A stretch of 64,000 bases of DNA, taken from positions 248,001-312,000 of the forward strand of contig CAWDDE010000003.1 of the NCBI GenBank assembly GCA_963801055.1, given 5' to 3'. The translations under genes and the position numbers were made by a program. Of this stretch, positions 25,094-32,922 are shown in pieces. Position 1 is the first letter of the stretch; each line of letters starts with the position of its first letter. The stretch is from DASUPK01 sp963801055 (GTDB lineage: Bacteria; Actinomycetota; Thermoleophilia; Solirubrobacterales; 70-9). Below the pieces are notes generated by a model that was given only the letters and a program-made list of their open reading frames with translations, was not told the DNA's origin and did no database searches.

Positions 25094-25983
25094 ACCTCCT
25101 GCTCAGGACGCACGGACGCCATGCGCTCGGCGCGTCGCTGCTGCCAGAGCACGAAGCAGATTGCAGTGACCACGAGCACGAACAGCATCGTCGCGAGAAC
25201 GTTGACCTGCACAGGTATGCCCCTCAGGTGCGCCCCGAAGACGTAGATCGGAAAGGTCTCGGTTGTGCCCTTGTTGAAGTCGGAGACGATGAAGTCGTCC
25301 ACCGAGAGGGCGAAGGCGAGTAGTGCCGCCGCGAGGATTCCGGGGCGGAGCAGCGGCAGGGTGACGTACCTGAAGGTCTCGATAGGGGTCGCCCCGAGGT
25401 CCGCGGCGGCATCTTCGATGCTGCGGTCGAAGCCGATCAGCCGCGAACGAACGACGACCACGACGAAGCTGATGCAGAACATGATGTGGGCGATCAGCAA
25501 GCTGGTGAAGCCGAGCGCCACGCCGTAGATCAGGAACAGCGAGAGCAGCGATGCCCCCATCACGATCTCGGGTGTGGCCATCGGGAGGACCAGCAGCAGA
25601 TTCGATGCACCTCGCCCACGGAACCGATATCGGACGAGCGCGATCGCCATCAGGGTCCCGATGATCGTTGAAAGGAGCGTCGCCAGCGCCGCAAGCCGGA
25701 AGGACGTGAAGAGGGCGGTGTTCAGGTCCGGTATCGAGAAAGCGTGCTCCCAGTACTTCAGCGTGAATCCGTTGTTGATCGCAAAGGCGAGATGGTCCCT
25801 GTTCTCCGAGGCGTCGGCGAACGAGAAGACCGCGATCACCGCGATCGGAATCAGCGTGTAGGCAAGCGCGAAGCCCGTGTAGATCTTGAACCCGTTCCGC
25901 CTCACCCACGCCCAGGCCGCCCGGATGGCCCGGATCGGGCCTGCGGAAATTGCCGGCCTCGCTGTGGCCGTCGCAGACTCCAT
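25090..25983 (-). CDS. potC: ABC transporter permease, PotC-like (polyamine type)
   Basis: A 297-residue inner-membrane permease with six predicted helices. The EAA-type cytoplasmic loop is present (IEDAAADLGATPIETFRYVTLPLL), as is the LPMATPEIVMGASLLSLF segment of the PotC/YdcV group. It pairs with the PotB-like protein 1 base upstream. It is followed by STAS/RsbW genes with overlap, an unusual neighbour for a transporter. The cargo is inferred as polyamine from the PotABCD set, not proven. Confidence 0.87.
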   Translation of the reverse strand: MESATATARPAISAGPIRAIRAAWAWVRRNGFKIYTGFALAYTLIPIAVIAVFSFADASENRDHLAFAINNGFTLKYWEHAFSIPDLNTALFTSFRLAALATLLSTIIGTLMAIALVRYRFRGRGASNLLLVLPMATPEIVMGASLLSLFLIYGVALGFTSLLIAHIMFCISFVVVVVRSRLIGFDRSIEDAAADLGATPIETFRYVTLPLLRPGILAAALLAFALSVDDFIVSDFNKGTTETFPIYVFGAHLRGIPVQVNVLATMLFVLVVTAICFVLWQQRRAERMASVRPEQEV

Positions 25984-25984
25984 C

Positions 25985-26914
25985 CTATCTCGCCTCTTCC
26001 TCGCTGCCAGTGAACGCCTCGGTCCCCGCCATCCGGATGTAGATGAACACGATGGTGAGGACCGCCGCCATCATCAGGAAGGAGAGCGCCGCGGCATGGG
26101 GATAGTCGCTCTGCTCCAGATAGGTGGACTGGATCTTGTTGCCGATCATCGTGTTGTTGGCGCCGCCCAGGAACTCCGCGTTGATGTAGTCCCCGGATGC
26201 CGGAATGAAAGTCAGCAATACACCCGCGATGACGCCGGGCATGGTCAGGGGCAAGGTGACTCGAAGAAATGCCTGCCTCGCCGACGCATAGAGGTCCTTG
26301 CCCGCCTCGATCAGGCTGGTGTCGATCCGCTCCAGGCTGGCGTAGATCGGCAGGATCATGAACGGCAGGAAGTTGTAGGTGAGGCCGGCGATGACGGCGC
26401 CGGAGGTGGCCAGCAGTCGGCCGTCGTCCGGGATGATCTGGAGGGACCTGAGCACGTCCGCGATCGGGCTGTCGTCGGCCAGGATCGTCTCCCACGCCAC
26501 CGTCCTGATCAGGTAGGTGGTGAAGAAGGGCGCGATCACCGCGAAGAGCAGCGGCAGGCGCCAGCGTGGATTGATCTTGAGCGCGATCGCGTACGCGAGC
26601 GGGTACGCGATCAAGAGGGCGATGATCGTCGCCGTTCCGGCATAGAAGAAGGTGCGCACGATCTGCTCACCGCGGCCCTCGAGCGCCTCCGTGTAGTTGG
26701 AGAACTCCCAGCTGAAGGTGAAGCCCTCCGGCGTATTGGGGACGCCGGAGCGCAGCGACATCTCCCCCATGAAGTACATGGGGACGACGAAGAAGACGAC
26801 CAGCCAGATCACCCCGGGCCCGAGCAGCCCGTAGGGGAGCAGGCGCCGGCGGAGATGCGAGGGTGCGCCGCCAGGCGCAACCCGTTTCATGCGGGAGCGC
26901 CCTTTCTCGCCCAT
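25985..26914 (-). CDS. potB: ABC transporter permease, PotB-like (polyamine type)
   Basis: A 309-residue permease with an EAA-type loop (LIEAGKDLYASARQAFLRVT) and the ASGDYINAEFLGG segment typical of PotB. A GGAGGA site 8 bases before the ATG fixes the start, giving an N terminus MGEKGRSRMKRVAPGGAPSH. Residues 9-21 of it are the translation of a hairpin repeat (copy B), so the first 20 residues are probably an added tail ahead of the first helix (LLGPGVIWLVVFFVV). It follows the binding-protein gene by 32 bases. Confidence 0.87.
   Translation of the reverse strand: MGEKGRSRMKRVAPGGAPSHLRRRLLPYGLLGPGVIWLVVFFVVPMYFMGEMSLRSGVPNTPEGFTFSWEFSNYTEALEGRGEQIVRTFFYAGTATIIALLIAYPLAYAIALKINPRWRLPLLFAVIAPFFTTYLIRTVAWETILADDSPIADVLRSLQIIPDDGRLLATSGAVIAGLTYNFLPFMILPIYASLERIDTSLIEAGKDLYASARQAFLRVTLPLTMPGVIAGVLLTFIPASGDYINAEFLGGANNTMIGNKIQSTYLEQSDYPHAAALSFLMMAAVLTIVFIYIRMAGTEAFTGSEEEAR
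26852..26891 (+). repeat. Hairpin repeat element, copy B
   Basis: GATGCGAGGGTGCGCC, GCCA and GGCGCAACCCGTTTCATG form a 9-bp stem with a bulged A. It lies in the 5' end of the PotB-like gene and is translated on the minus strand as KRVAPGGAPSHL. It is the cleanest copy in the window. Confidence 0.75.
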
Positions 26915-26946
26915 CGTCTCTCTCCTCCGCCGGCGCCCTCGCTCGC

Positions 26947-28101
26947 TCAGCCGGCGACCACCTCCTGGAAGGCAGCCTCGACCTCGGCGATGTCCTCCGG
27001 ACTACCCGGCGGGAGCGGGTCCTCGGAGCATGGGGCGATCTCCTCTTCGGTCGGGAAGATCTTCGGGTCGTTCGCGAGCATCGGGTCTTCCTTCTCGAGG
27101 ATCGGCCGCACGCCATCGACCGGGGTCACGTACTGGACGTATTGCGTGATCTTGGCCGCGTTCTCGGGTGTGTAGGAGAAATTCAGGAACGCGTACGCGG
27201 CCGGTGTGTTAGGGGCACCGACCGGGATCACCGCCTGGTCGAAGAACAGGTCGCAGCCGTCGGTCGGCCTGCGCCACTCGATGCCCTCCCTGCCGATCAG
27301 GGAGCCGTCGCCGGACCAGCCCAGTGCCGCGACGAGGTTGCCGCTGGTCAGGTCCTCGGTGTATTCGTTCCCGGTGAACTTCCGGATCTGCCCGGAGTCC
27401 CGCGCCTGGCTCAGCTTGTCGATCGCGGCGAGCCAATCGTCCTTCGTCGCCTCGTCCGGATTGATCCCCTCACTCTGGAGGACGAGCGGAACGGTGTCCG
27501 TCATCTCTGTGAGCATCGTCACCTGCCCCTTGTACTTGGGGTCGAAGAGGTCGGAGACCGAGTCGATCTCGGGCGCCTTGGCTGTGTCGACCCAGACCCC
27601 GGTCTGGCCACCCTGCCAGGGGATCGAGAACTTGCGCTCGGGATCGACCGTGGATTTCTCGAACTGCGGCAGGATGTTCTGGAACACGGTGGGCAGGTCG
27701 GCATGGTTGATCTCCTGCAGGTAGCCGAGGTCGTACATCCGCTTCGCCATCCAGTCGGTGACGACGAAGAGGCTGCGACCGCCGGAGCTGCCCTGATCCA
27801 GCTCGGGCTTCAGCTTGTTGAAGAAGGTGTTGTTGTCGTTGACGTCTTCCTTGTAGGTGGTATCTACGCCGGACTGCTGCTCGAACTGGGGGACGGTGCC
27901 GTCCGGGCCCGGGTCGACGTAGCCGGGCCAGTTCGAGATCAGAACCGAGCCGCTTGCCGGCCCGCCCTTGGCGACGGTTATGTCGCCTGAGCTGGCGCCG
28001 CCGACACTGTCGTCGTCGCCCCCGCAGGCGCCGATCACGACCGCGGTCGCCAGCGCCCCGCCCGCGGCGACCAATGCGCGGAATCTTGTCTTGCTGATCA
28101 C
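26947..28101 (-). CDS. potD: Extracellular solute-binding lipoprotein, PotD-like
   Basis: A 384-residue lipoprotein. The GTG start is preferred because GAGGAGG lies 4-10 bases upstream. The signal ends VVIGAC, a lipobox, so Lgt would attach diacylglycerol to that cysteine. The mature part begins with a Gly/Asp linker, then VLISNWPGYVDPG and PQFEQQSGVDTTYKE, the usual start of PotD/PotF-type periplasmic domains; FSIPWQGGQTGVWVDT is another family segment. It would deliver ligand to the PotB/PotC-like permease. The ligand is likely a polyamine, by family. Confidence 0.88.
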   Translation of the reverse strand: MISKTRFRALVAAGGALATAVVIGACGGDDDSVGGASSGDITVAKGGPASGSVLISNWPGYVDPGPDGTVPQFEQQSGVDTTYKEDVNDNNTFFNKLKPELDQGSSGGRSLFVVTDWMAKRMYDLGYLQEINHADLPTVFQNILPQFEKSTVDPERKFSIPWQGGQTGVWVDTAKAPEIDSVSDLFDPKYKGQVTMLTEMTDTVPLVLQSEGINPDEATKDDWLAAIDKLSQARDSGQIRKFTGNEYTEDLTSGNLVAALGWSGDGSLIGREGIEWRRPTDGCDLFFDQAVIPVGAPNTPAAYAFLNFSYTPENAAKITQYVQYVTPVDGVRPILEKEDPMLANDPKIFPTEEEIAPCSEDPLPPGSPEDIAEVEAAFQEVVAG

Positions 28102-28123
28102 GTTTCCTCCTCGTCTCATTCGT

Positions 28124-29266
28124 TCAAGCTGCTTCCACTGCCCGCGCAGTCGGGCCTGCGCCGTTGGTATCGGACTCCCGGACCACGTGCATGTGATCGG
28201 AAGACCAGGAAAGCTTCACCTTCGCCCCGCCTCCGGGCAGCCTCTGGCGCTCAGCCTCGTCGGCGTTCGGCACCAGGACGGTCATTCGCACCTCGCCCGG
28301 GAGCTGCACGATCAGCTGGGTCGTGGTCCCCAGATAGAGAGAGCTCTCGACCATCCCCTCGACGGTGGGCTGCTCGCCATCCTCCGAGTCGATCATCAGC
28401 TTCTCGGGGCGCACCACCGCGTGGCAGCGATCGCCGGGGTTGAAGCCGTCGACTTGCGTGCTCACCTGCACGCCGCTGTCGAGCTCGACTTCGCCCTGGG
28501 CGCCGCTCTTGCGCACGGTCCCGGGCATCAAGTTGGAGACGCCGATGAAGCCCGCCACGAACGTCGTCGTCGGGCGGTCGTAGACGTCCTCCGGATCGCC
28601 GATCTGCTCGATCCGCCCCTTGTTCATGACCGCGATCCGGTCCGACATCGTCAACGCCTCCTCCTGGTCGTGGGTGACGTAGACGAAGGTGATTCCGACC
28701 TCGCGCTGGATCTTCTTGAGCTCGACCTGAAGGCCCTTGCGCAGCTTGAGGTCGAGCGCGCCGAGCGGCTCGTCGAGCAGCAGGACGCGGGGGAGGTTGA
28801 CCAGCGCGCGGGCTAGCGCCACCCGCTGCTGCATCCCACCGGAGAGCTGGGCGGGGCGCCGGTTCGCCTCTGCCGCCAGCCCGACGCGCTCCAGCTCCTC
28901 GCGGACCCGGCGGTCGATCTCGCTGCGGTCGACACCCTTCCGCCGCAGGCCGAAGGCGACGTTCTCCTTGACGCTCAGGTGGGGGAAGAGCGCGTAGCTC
29001 TGGAAGACGGTGTTGGTGGGGCGCTTGTGCGGCGGGATCCCCTGCATGTCCTCGTCGTCGATCGTCAGCCGGCCGTCGGTGACCTCCTCGAATCCGGCGA
29101 TCATCCTCAGCGTCGTCGTCTTTCCGCAGCCGCTGGGGCCGAGCATGGTGAAGAACTCGCCCTCGTCGATCCCGAGATCGATCGCGTCGACCGCTGTCAG
29201 GTCGCCGAAGCGCTTGGTCACTGAATTCAGGACGACGCACTCGCCGCCCGTTTGGCTCTCCGTCAT
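28124..29266 (-). CDS. potA: ABC transporter ATPase, PotA-like
   Basis: A 380-residue ATPase. Walker A is GPSGCGKT (43-50), the signature LSGGMQQR (141-148), Walker B VLLLDEP (161-167), followed by a switch His (THDQEEALTMSDR). The C-terminal 130 residues form a TOBE-type regulatory domain. It powers the PotB/PotC/PotD set downstream. The ATG overlaps the UspA stop by ATGA. Length and order are typical of spermidine/putrescine importers. Confidence 0.9.
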   Translation of the reverse strand: MTESQTGGECVVLNSVTKRFGDLTAVDAIDLGIDEGEFFTMLGPSGCGKTTTLRMIAGFEEVTDGRLTIDDEDMQGIPPHKRPTNTVFQSYALFPHLSVKENVAFGLRRKGVDRSEIDRRVREELERVGLAAEANRRPAQLSGGMQQRVALARALVNLPRVLLLDEPLGALDLKLRKGLQVELKKIQREVGITFVYVTHDQEEALTMSDRIAVMNKGRIEQIGDPEDVYDRPTTTFVAGFIGVSNLMPGTVRKSGAQGEVELDSGVQVSTQVDGFNPGDRCHAVVRPEKLMIDSEDGEQPTVEGMVESSLYLGTTTQLIVQLPGEVRMTVLVPNADEAERQRLPGGGAKVKLSWSSDHMHVVRESDTNGAGPTARAVEAA

Positions 29267-29676
29267 GGCCTCACCACCAACACGGATGTCTTGGAGGTGT
29301 GGACCAGCTTATACGGAGTGGACCCGAGCACGGCGCCTTTGATGGCGGACTCGCCGTGGCTGCCGACGACGATCATCCGGGCGTCACGCTTGCCGGCCAC
29401 GGTCATCAGCGCCTCGTGTGGGTGCTCGTTGATCAGCTCGACCTCGCACTCCACCCCGGCGGCTTTGGCCTGCTCCACGCCCTTGGAGGTAACCTGCTCG
29501 CCGAGCTCCTCCACCGCCTCGCGCTGGGCGCGGACCTCACCGCCGCCGTATCCGCCGGGCGCGTAGCCGAAGACGATCACGACCGAGTCGCCCAGTCCCT
29601 TGGCGAGCGCGATGGCCTCGTCGAGGGCTCCGTTCGAGGTATCGGACCCGTCGTAGCCGACGACGATCTCACTCAC
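29263..29676 (-). CDS. Universal stress protein (UspA family)
   Basis: A 137-residue single-domain Usp. The N-terminal strand EIVVGYDGSDTSNGALDEA and the ATP-binding motif VVGSHGESAIKGAVLGSTP (G-2x-G-9x-G-[ST]) are complete, so it probably binds ATP. It sits between an APC permease and a polyamine ATPase with a 4-base overlap, so its expression is linked to transport. By family it modulates stress survival or transporter activity; which is unknown. Confidence 0.9.
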   Translation of the reverse strand: MSEIVVGYDGSDTSNGALDEAIALAKGLGDSVVIVFGYAPGGYGGGEVRAQREAVEELGEQVTSKGVEQAKAAGVECEVELINEHPHEALMTVAGKRDARMIVVGSHGESAIKGAVLGSTPYKLVHTSKTSVLVVRP

Positions 29677-29688
29677 CGACTCCTCCCG

Positions 29689-31233
29689 TCAATCCGACAT
29701 CACGGACGCCTCGCCCTTGACCGTGCCCTCGAGGATGCCGGGCTCGGCCGTCTCCCACTTGCGCTTGAAGAACTTCGGGTAGGCGAAGTTGGCAAACACC
29801 AATAAGACGACGCCGACGAGTATCCCCCCTACGCCGATCGCGACCGGAGTTCCCACTCCCAAGAAGCCACCCGAGTAGTTGACGTCGGTGCTCGTCGTCT
29901 TGTAGTCGAAGAATGCCTTGACGAAGATCAACGTCAGCATCGCCCCGCCCAGGAAGGGCGCGACCCCCACCATGATGAAGTTCTTCAGGCTGTTGAAGAT
30001 CTGTTTGCGGTAGTAGATGCAGCAAGCGAAGCCGGTCAGGCCGTAATAGAAGGCGATCCCGAAGCCGATCCCGGTGATCGAGTCGTTGAGCACGTTCTGG
30101 CTGACGTTGATGATGAACAGCGTCCAGACCAGGGAGACCGCCCCCATCACGAGCGTCGAGACGTCCGGCGTCAGGTAGCGAGGAGATATCCGCCCGAAGA
30201 TCTTGGGGATCGAGCCGAAGCGGGCCATCGACAGCGTGGTCCTCGCCGTTGGCAGGATGGTCGTCTGCGTCGATGCCGAGGCCGAGGTCAGCACCGCAAT
30301 GATCAGGATTTTGTCGAGCGGGGAGCCGAGCACGGGGCCGCCCAGTGCGCTGAGGACGTCATCGCCATGGTGCTTCAGGAAGGTGGTGCCGGCGTAGGCC
30401 TGGGCCGCTGTGGCCACCACCACGTAGATCAAGACGAGCAGGATCGTGCTCATGACCGCGGCTCGCCCTGGCCCGTTGGCGCTGTCCTTGGATTCCTCGT
30501 TTACGCAGACGCCGCTGTCCCAGCCCCAATAGATGAACACTCCCAGGAGGACGCCGTCCACCAGCGCCGTTGTGCCGCCGTGGAGCGTGAACGGGTTGAA
30601 CCAGTCCGCCTGGACATGGAAGCCGCCCGGGTCGCCGAAGTAGACCTTGGCGAGCGCGACCGCGGCGAACAGAGCGAGTGCCGCGATCTCGGCGGCGAGC
30701 AGGAAGTACTGGGTGCGAGCCGACAGCTCGATGCCGATGTAGCAGATCGCGGTCATCACGATGATCCAGATCGCGGCGACGATGCTGACGTCGAGAAGGT
30801 TGGTTGCGGCCGCATCGAGGCCGAAGAGCAGGAACGTGTAGACACCCGCGATGTAGGCGAGGGCCGCCATCACGATGACATCGGTGACGACGATCGCCCA
30901 GCCGGTGAGCCAGCCGAGCCGCGGCCCCAGCGCCCTGGTCACCCAGGTGAAGCTCGTGCCGCAGTCCGGGTCGGCTCTGTTCATGTAGTAGTAGGCGGCG
31001 GCGATCAGCAGCATCGGGATGAACGAGACGATCATCACGGCCGGCGCGTGGAACCCCATCCCGTGGACCGCGACTACGAACCCGAGCGTCGCCGCGAGGC
31101 TGTATCCGGGCGCGGTCGACGCCACGCCGATCACCAGGTTGGACACCCAGCCGAGCGCTCCGGCCTTCAGGCCCTTGTCGCCCTCCTTGGCGCCGGCAGG
31201 GGTGGCCTTGGCTGCGATCGTCGCGCTCTCCAA
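29689..31233 (-). CDS. APC-family amino acid/polyamine permease
   Basis: A 514-residue permease with about twelve predicted helices. The first helix has NLVIGVASTAPGYSLAATLG, a flexible glycine-rich segment of the APC fold, and VCVNEESKDSANGPGRA after helix 6 matches the conserved acidic region. Such proteins move amino acids or polyamines by proton or sodium coupling. The TTG start has AAGGAGA 5 bases upstream. It is the promoter-proximal gene of a run of eight genes ending with RsbW. A polyamine or amino acid cargo is suggested by neighbours. Confidence 0.85.
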   Translation of the reverse strand: MESATIAAKATPAGAKEGDKGLKAGALGWVSNLVIGVASTAPGYSLAATLGFVVAVHGMGFHAPAVMIVSFIPMLLIAAAYYYMNRADPDCGTSFTWVTRALGPRLGWLTGWAIVVTDVIVMAALAYIAGVYTFLLFGLDAAATNLLDVSIVAAIWIIVMTAICYIGIELSARTQYFLLAAEIAALALFAAVALAKVYFGDPGGFHVQADWFNPFTLHGGTTALVDGVLLGVFIYWGWDSGVCVNEESKDSANGPGRAAVMSTILLVLIYVVVATAAQAYAGTTFLKHHGDDVLSALGGPVLGSPLDKILIIAVLTSASASTQTTILPTARTTLSMARFGSIPKIFGRISPRYLTPDVSTLVMGAVSLVWTLFIINVSQNVLNDSITGIGFGIAFYYGLTGFACCIYYRKQIFNSLKNFIMVGVAPFLGGAMLTLIFVKAFFDYKTTSTDVNYSGGFLGVGTPVAIGVGGILVGVVLLVFANFAYPKFFKRKWETAEPGILEGTVKGEASVMSD

Positions 31234-31374
31234 GTTGTCTCCTTCCCGCTCCCGGCCTGACTCCTGACACAGTCCGACTGGCCACGTCGACCCGGATTAG
31301 CCACCGCGGATGCGGGAGCCTAGGAAGCGCGACGATTCGTCGCAAGGGGCGAAAGCCCTAAAAGCAGGGTCTAT

Positions 31375-31395
31375 CGTTGTACAGCCTGTACAACG
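31375..31395. promoter_or_regulatory. Perfect 10-bp palindrome, candidate PucR operator
   Basis: CGTTGTACAG at 31375-31384, one base, and CTGTACAACG at 31386-31395 form a perfect inverted repeat. It lies in the 254-base divergent region between the APC permease and the aminotransferase gene. A PucR-family regulator is encoded second in that operon and is the natural candidate. Confidence 0.6.
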
Positions 31396-31413
31396 CCACG
31401 GAGGCTGATTTCA

Positions 31414-31429
31414 CACAATTCCGGTTGTG
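31414..31429. promoter_or_regulatory. Second, 5-bp-arm palindrome
   Basis: CACAA, six bases and TTGTG lie 19 bases after the perfect palindrome. It is not the same motif; it could be a separate operator. Confidence 0.25.
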
Positions 31430-31450
31430 AGGCCGAGCGGCTGGGGGTAG

Positions 31451-31458
31451 CGTTGTAC
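31451..31458 (+). promoter_or_regulatory. Half-site CGTTGTAC near the aminotransferase start
   Basis: An exact copy of the palindrome's left arm core, 30 bases upstream of the aminotransferase ATG. It could give cooperative binding or block transcription. Confidence 0.4.
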
Positions 31459-31487
31459 GGGGAGGCTAGAGAGAATGGAGGAGACGG

Positions 31488-32915
31488 ATGGCAGCACCCA
31501 CGAGCGCCCCGGACACGGCCCAGGCTGAGGCAAGCGCCCTTCAGGAGCAGGCCCGACGCAATCTCTGGATGCACTTCACCCGGATGGGTTCGTTCGGCCC
31601 GGAGCACGAAGTCCCGATCATCGTGCGCGGTGAGGGCTGCTACGTCTGGGACGACCACGGCAACCGTTACCTCGACGGACTCTCCGCGCTCTTCTGCGTC
31701 AACTCCGGCCACGGACGGTCCGAGCTCGGCGACGCGATGGCCGCCCAGGTTCGCGAGCTCGACTTCATCACCGTCTGGAGCTACGCCCATCCCCGCGCCA
31801 TCGAGCTGGCGACCCGGATCGCCTCACTTGCGCCGGGGGACCTGAACCGCGTCTTCTTCACCAACAGCGGCTCGGAAGCCGTTGAGTCCGCGTTCAAGCT
31901 GGCCCGGGCGTACCACCGGGCCCGTGGCAGCGGCCAGAAGGTGAAGCTGGTCGCGCGGGAGATCGCCTACCACGGGACGACCCTGGGAGCGCTGGCCGCG
32001 ACGGGCATCCCGGCGCTGAGAAGCGTCTTCGAGCCGCTCGCGCCGGGAGGGATCCACGTACCCAACACCGACAGCTATCGGTGGCCTCCTGATCGCGATC
32101 CGCTCTGGGCGGCGGACCAGATCGAGGAGCGAATCGAGTTCGAAGGTCCCGAGACGGTCGCGGCGGTGATCCTCGAGCCGCTGCAGAACGCGGGCGGCTG
32201 CATCCCGCCGCAGGAGGGCTACTTCCAGCGGGTGCGCGAGATCTGCGACAAGCACGACGTCCTGCTGATCTCCGACGAGGTGATCTGCGCCTGGGGGCGG
32301 CTCGGCCACTACTTCGGCTGCCAGCGCTACGGCTATCAGCCGGACATCATCACGGTGGCCAAGGCACTCACCTCTGCCTACGTTCCGATGGGCGGGATGA
32401 TCGCCTCCGACCGGGTGTTCGAGCCGTTCGCGGAGGGCAAGGCGATGTTCGCCCACGGTTCGACCTTCGCAGGTCATCCCGTGGCGGCTGCCACAGCGAT
32501 GGCCAACCTCGACATCTTCGAGCGCGAGGACCTCTGCGGTCATGTCCGGGCGAAGGAGGGCGAGTTCAGAGCGGCCCTCGAGTCGCTGTATGACATCCCG
32601 ATAGTCGGCGACGTGCGCGGCGACGGCTACTTCTTCGCGATCGAGCTTGTCAAGGACAAGGAGACCAAGGAGTCCCTCGACGACGATGAGTCCGAGGAGC
32701 TTCTGCGCGGCTACCTGTCCGGCGAGCTCTACCGGCGCGGGCTGATCTGCCGCACCGACGACCGCGGCGACCCGGTTGTCCAGTTCTCGCCGCCGCTGAT
32801 CGCTGACACGGAGCAGTTCGAGGAGATCGTGGACGCCCTTCGTCCCGCCCTCGAAGAGGCCTCTCGACGCGTCTCTCGTCACCCGGGGCAACCCCGAGCT
32901 CGTCGCGCACCGTAG
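31488..32915 (+). CDS. Class III aminotransferase, probable polyamine or diamine aminotransferase
   Basis: A 475-residue fold-type I aminotransferase. PLP-binding residues are visible: TNSGSEAVESAFKLAR, ISDEVICAWGRLG (Asp), ITVAKALTSAYVP (Lys292) and HGSTFAGHPVAAA. Class III enzymes of this type move the terminal amino group of putrescine, 2,4-diaminobutyrate or beta-alanine to pyruvate or 2-oxoglutarate. An aldehyde dehydrogenase later in the operon and an alanine dehydrogenase (recycling alanine to pyruvate) suit putrescine-pyruvate transamination. Substrate is inferred. Confidence 0.85.
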   Translation: MAAPTSAPDTAQAEASALQEQARRNLWMHFTRMGSFGPEHEVPIIVRGEGCYVWDDHGNRYLDGLSALFCVNSGHGRSELGDAMAAQVRELDFITVWSYAHPRAIELATRIASLAPGDLNRVFFTNSGSEAVESAFKLARAYHRARGSGQKVKLVAREIAYHGTTLGALAATGIPALRSVFEPLAPGGIHVPNTDSYRWPPDRDPLWAADQIEERIEFEGPETVAAVILEPLQNAGGCIPPQEGYFQRVREICDKHDVLLISDEVICAWGRLGHYFGCQRYGYQPDIITVAKALTSAYVPMGGMIASDRVFEPFAEGKAMFAHGSTFAGHPVAAATAMANLDIFEREDLCGHVRAKEGEFRAALESLYDIPIVGDVRGDGYFFAIELVKDKETKESLDDDESEELLRGYLSGELYRRGLICRTDDRGDPVVQFSPPLIADTEQFEEIVDALRPALEEASRRVSRHPGQPRARRAP

Positions 32916-32922
32916 GACGCTG

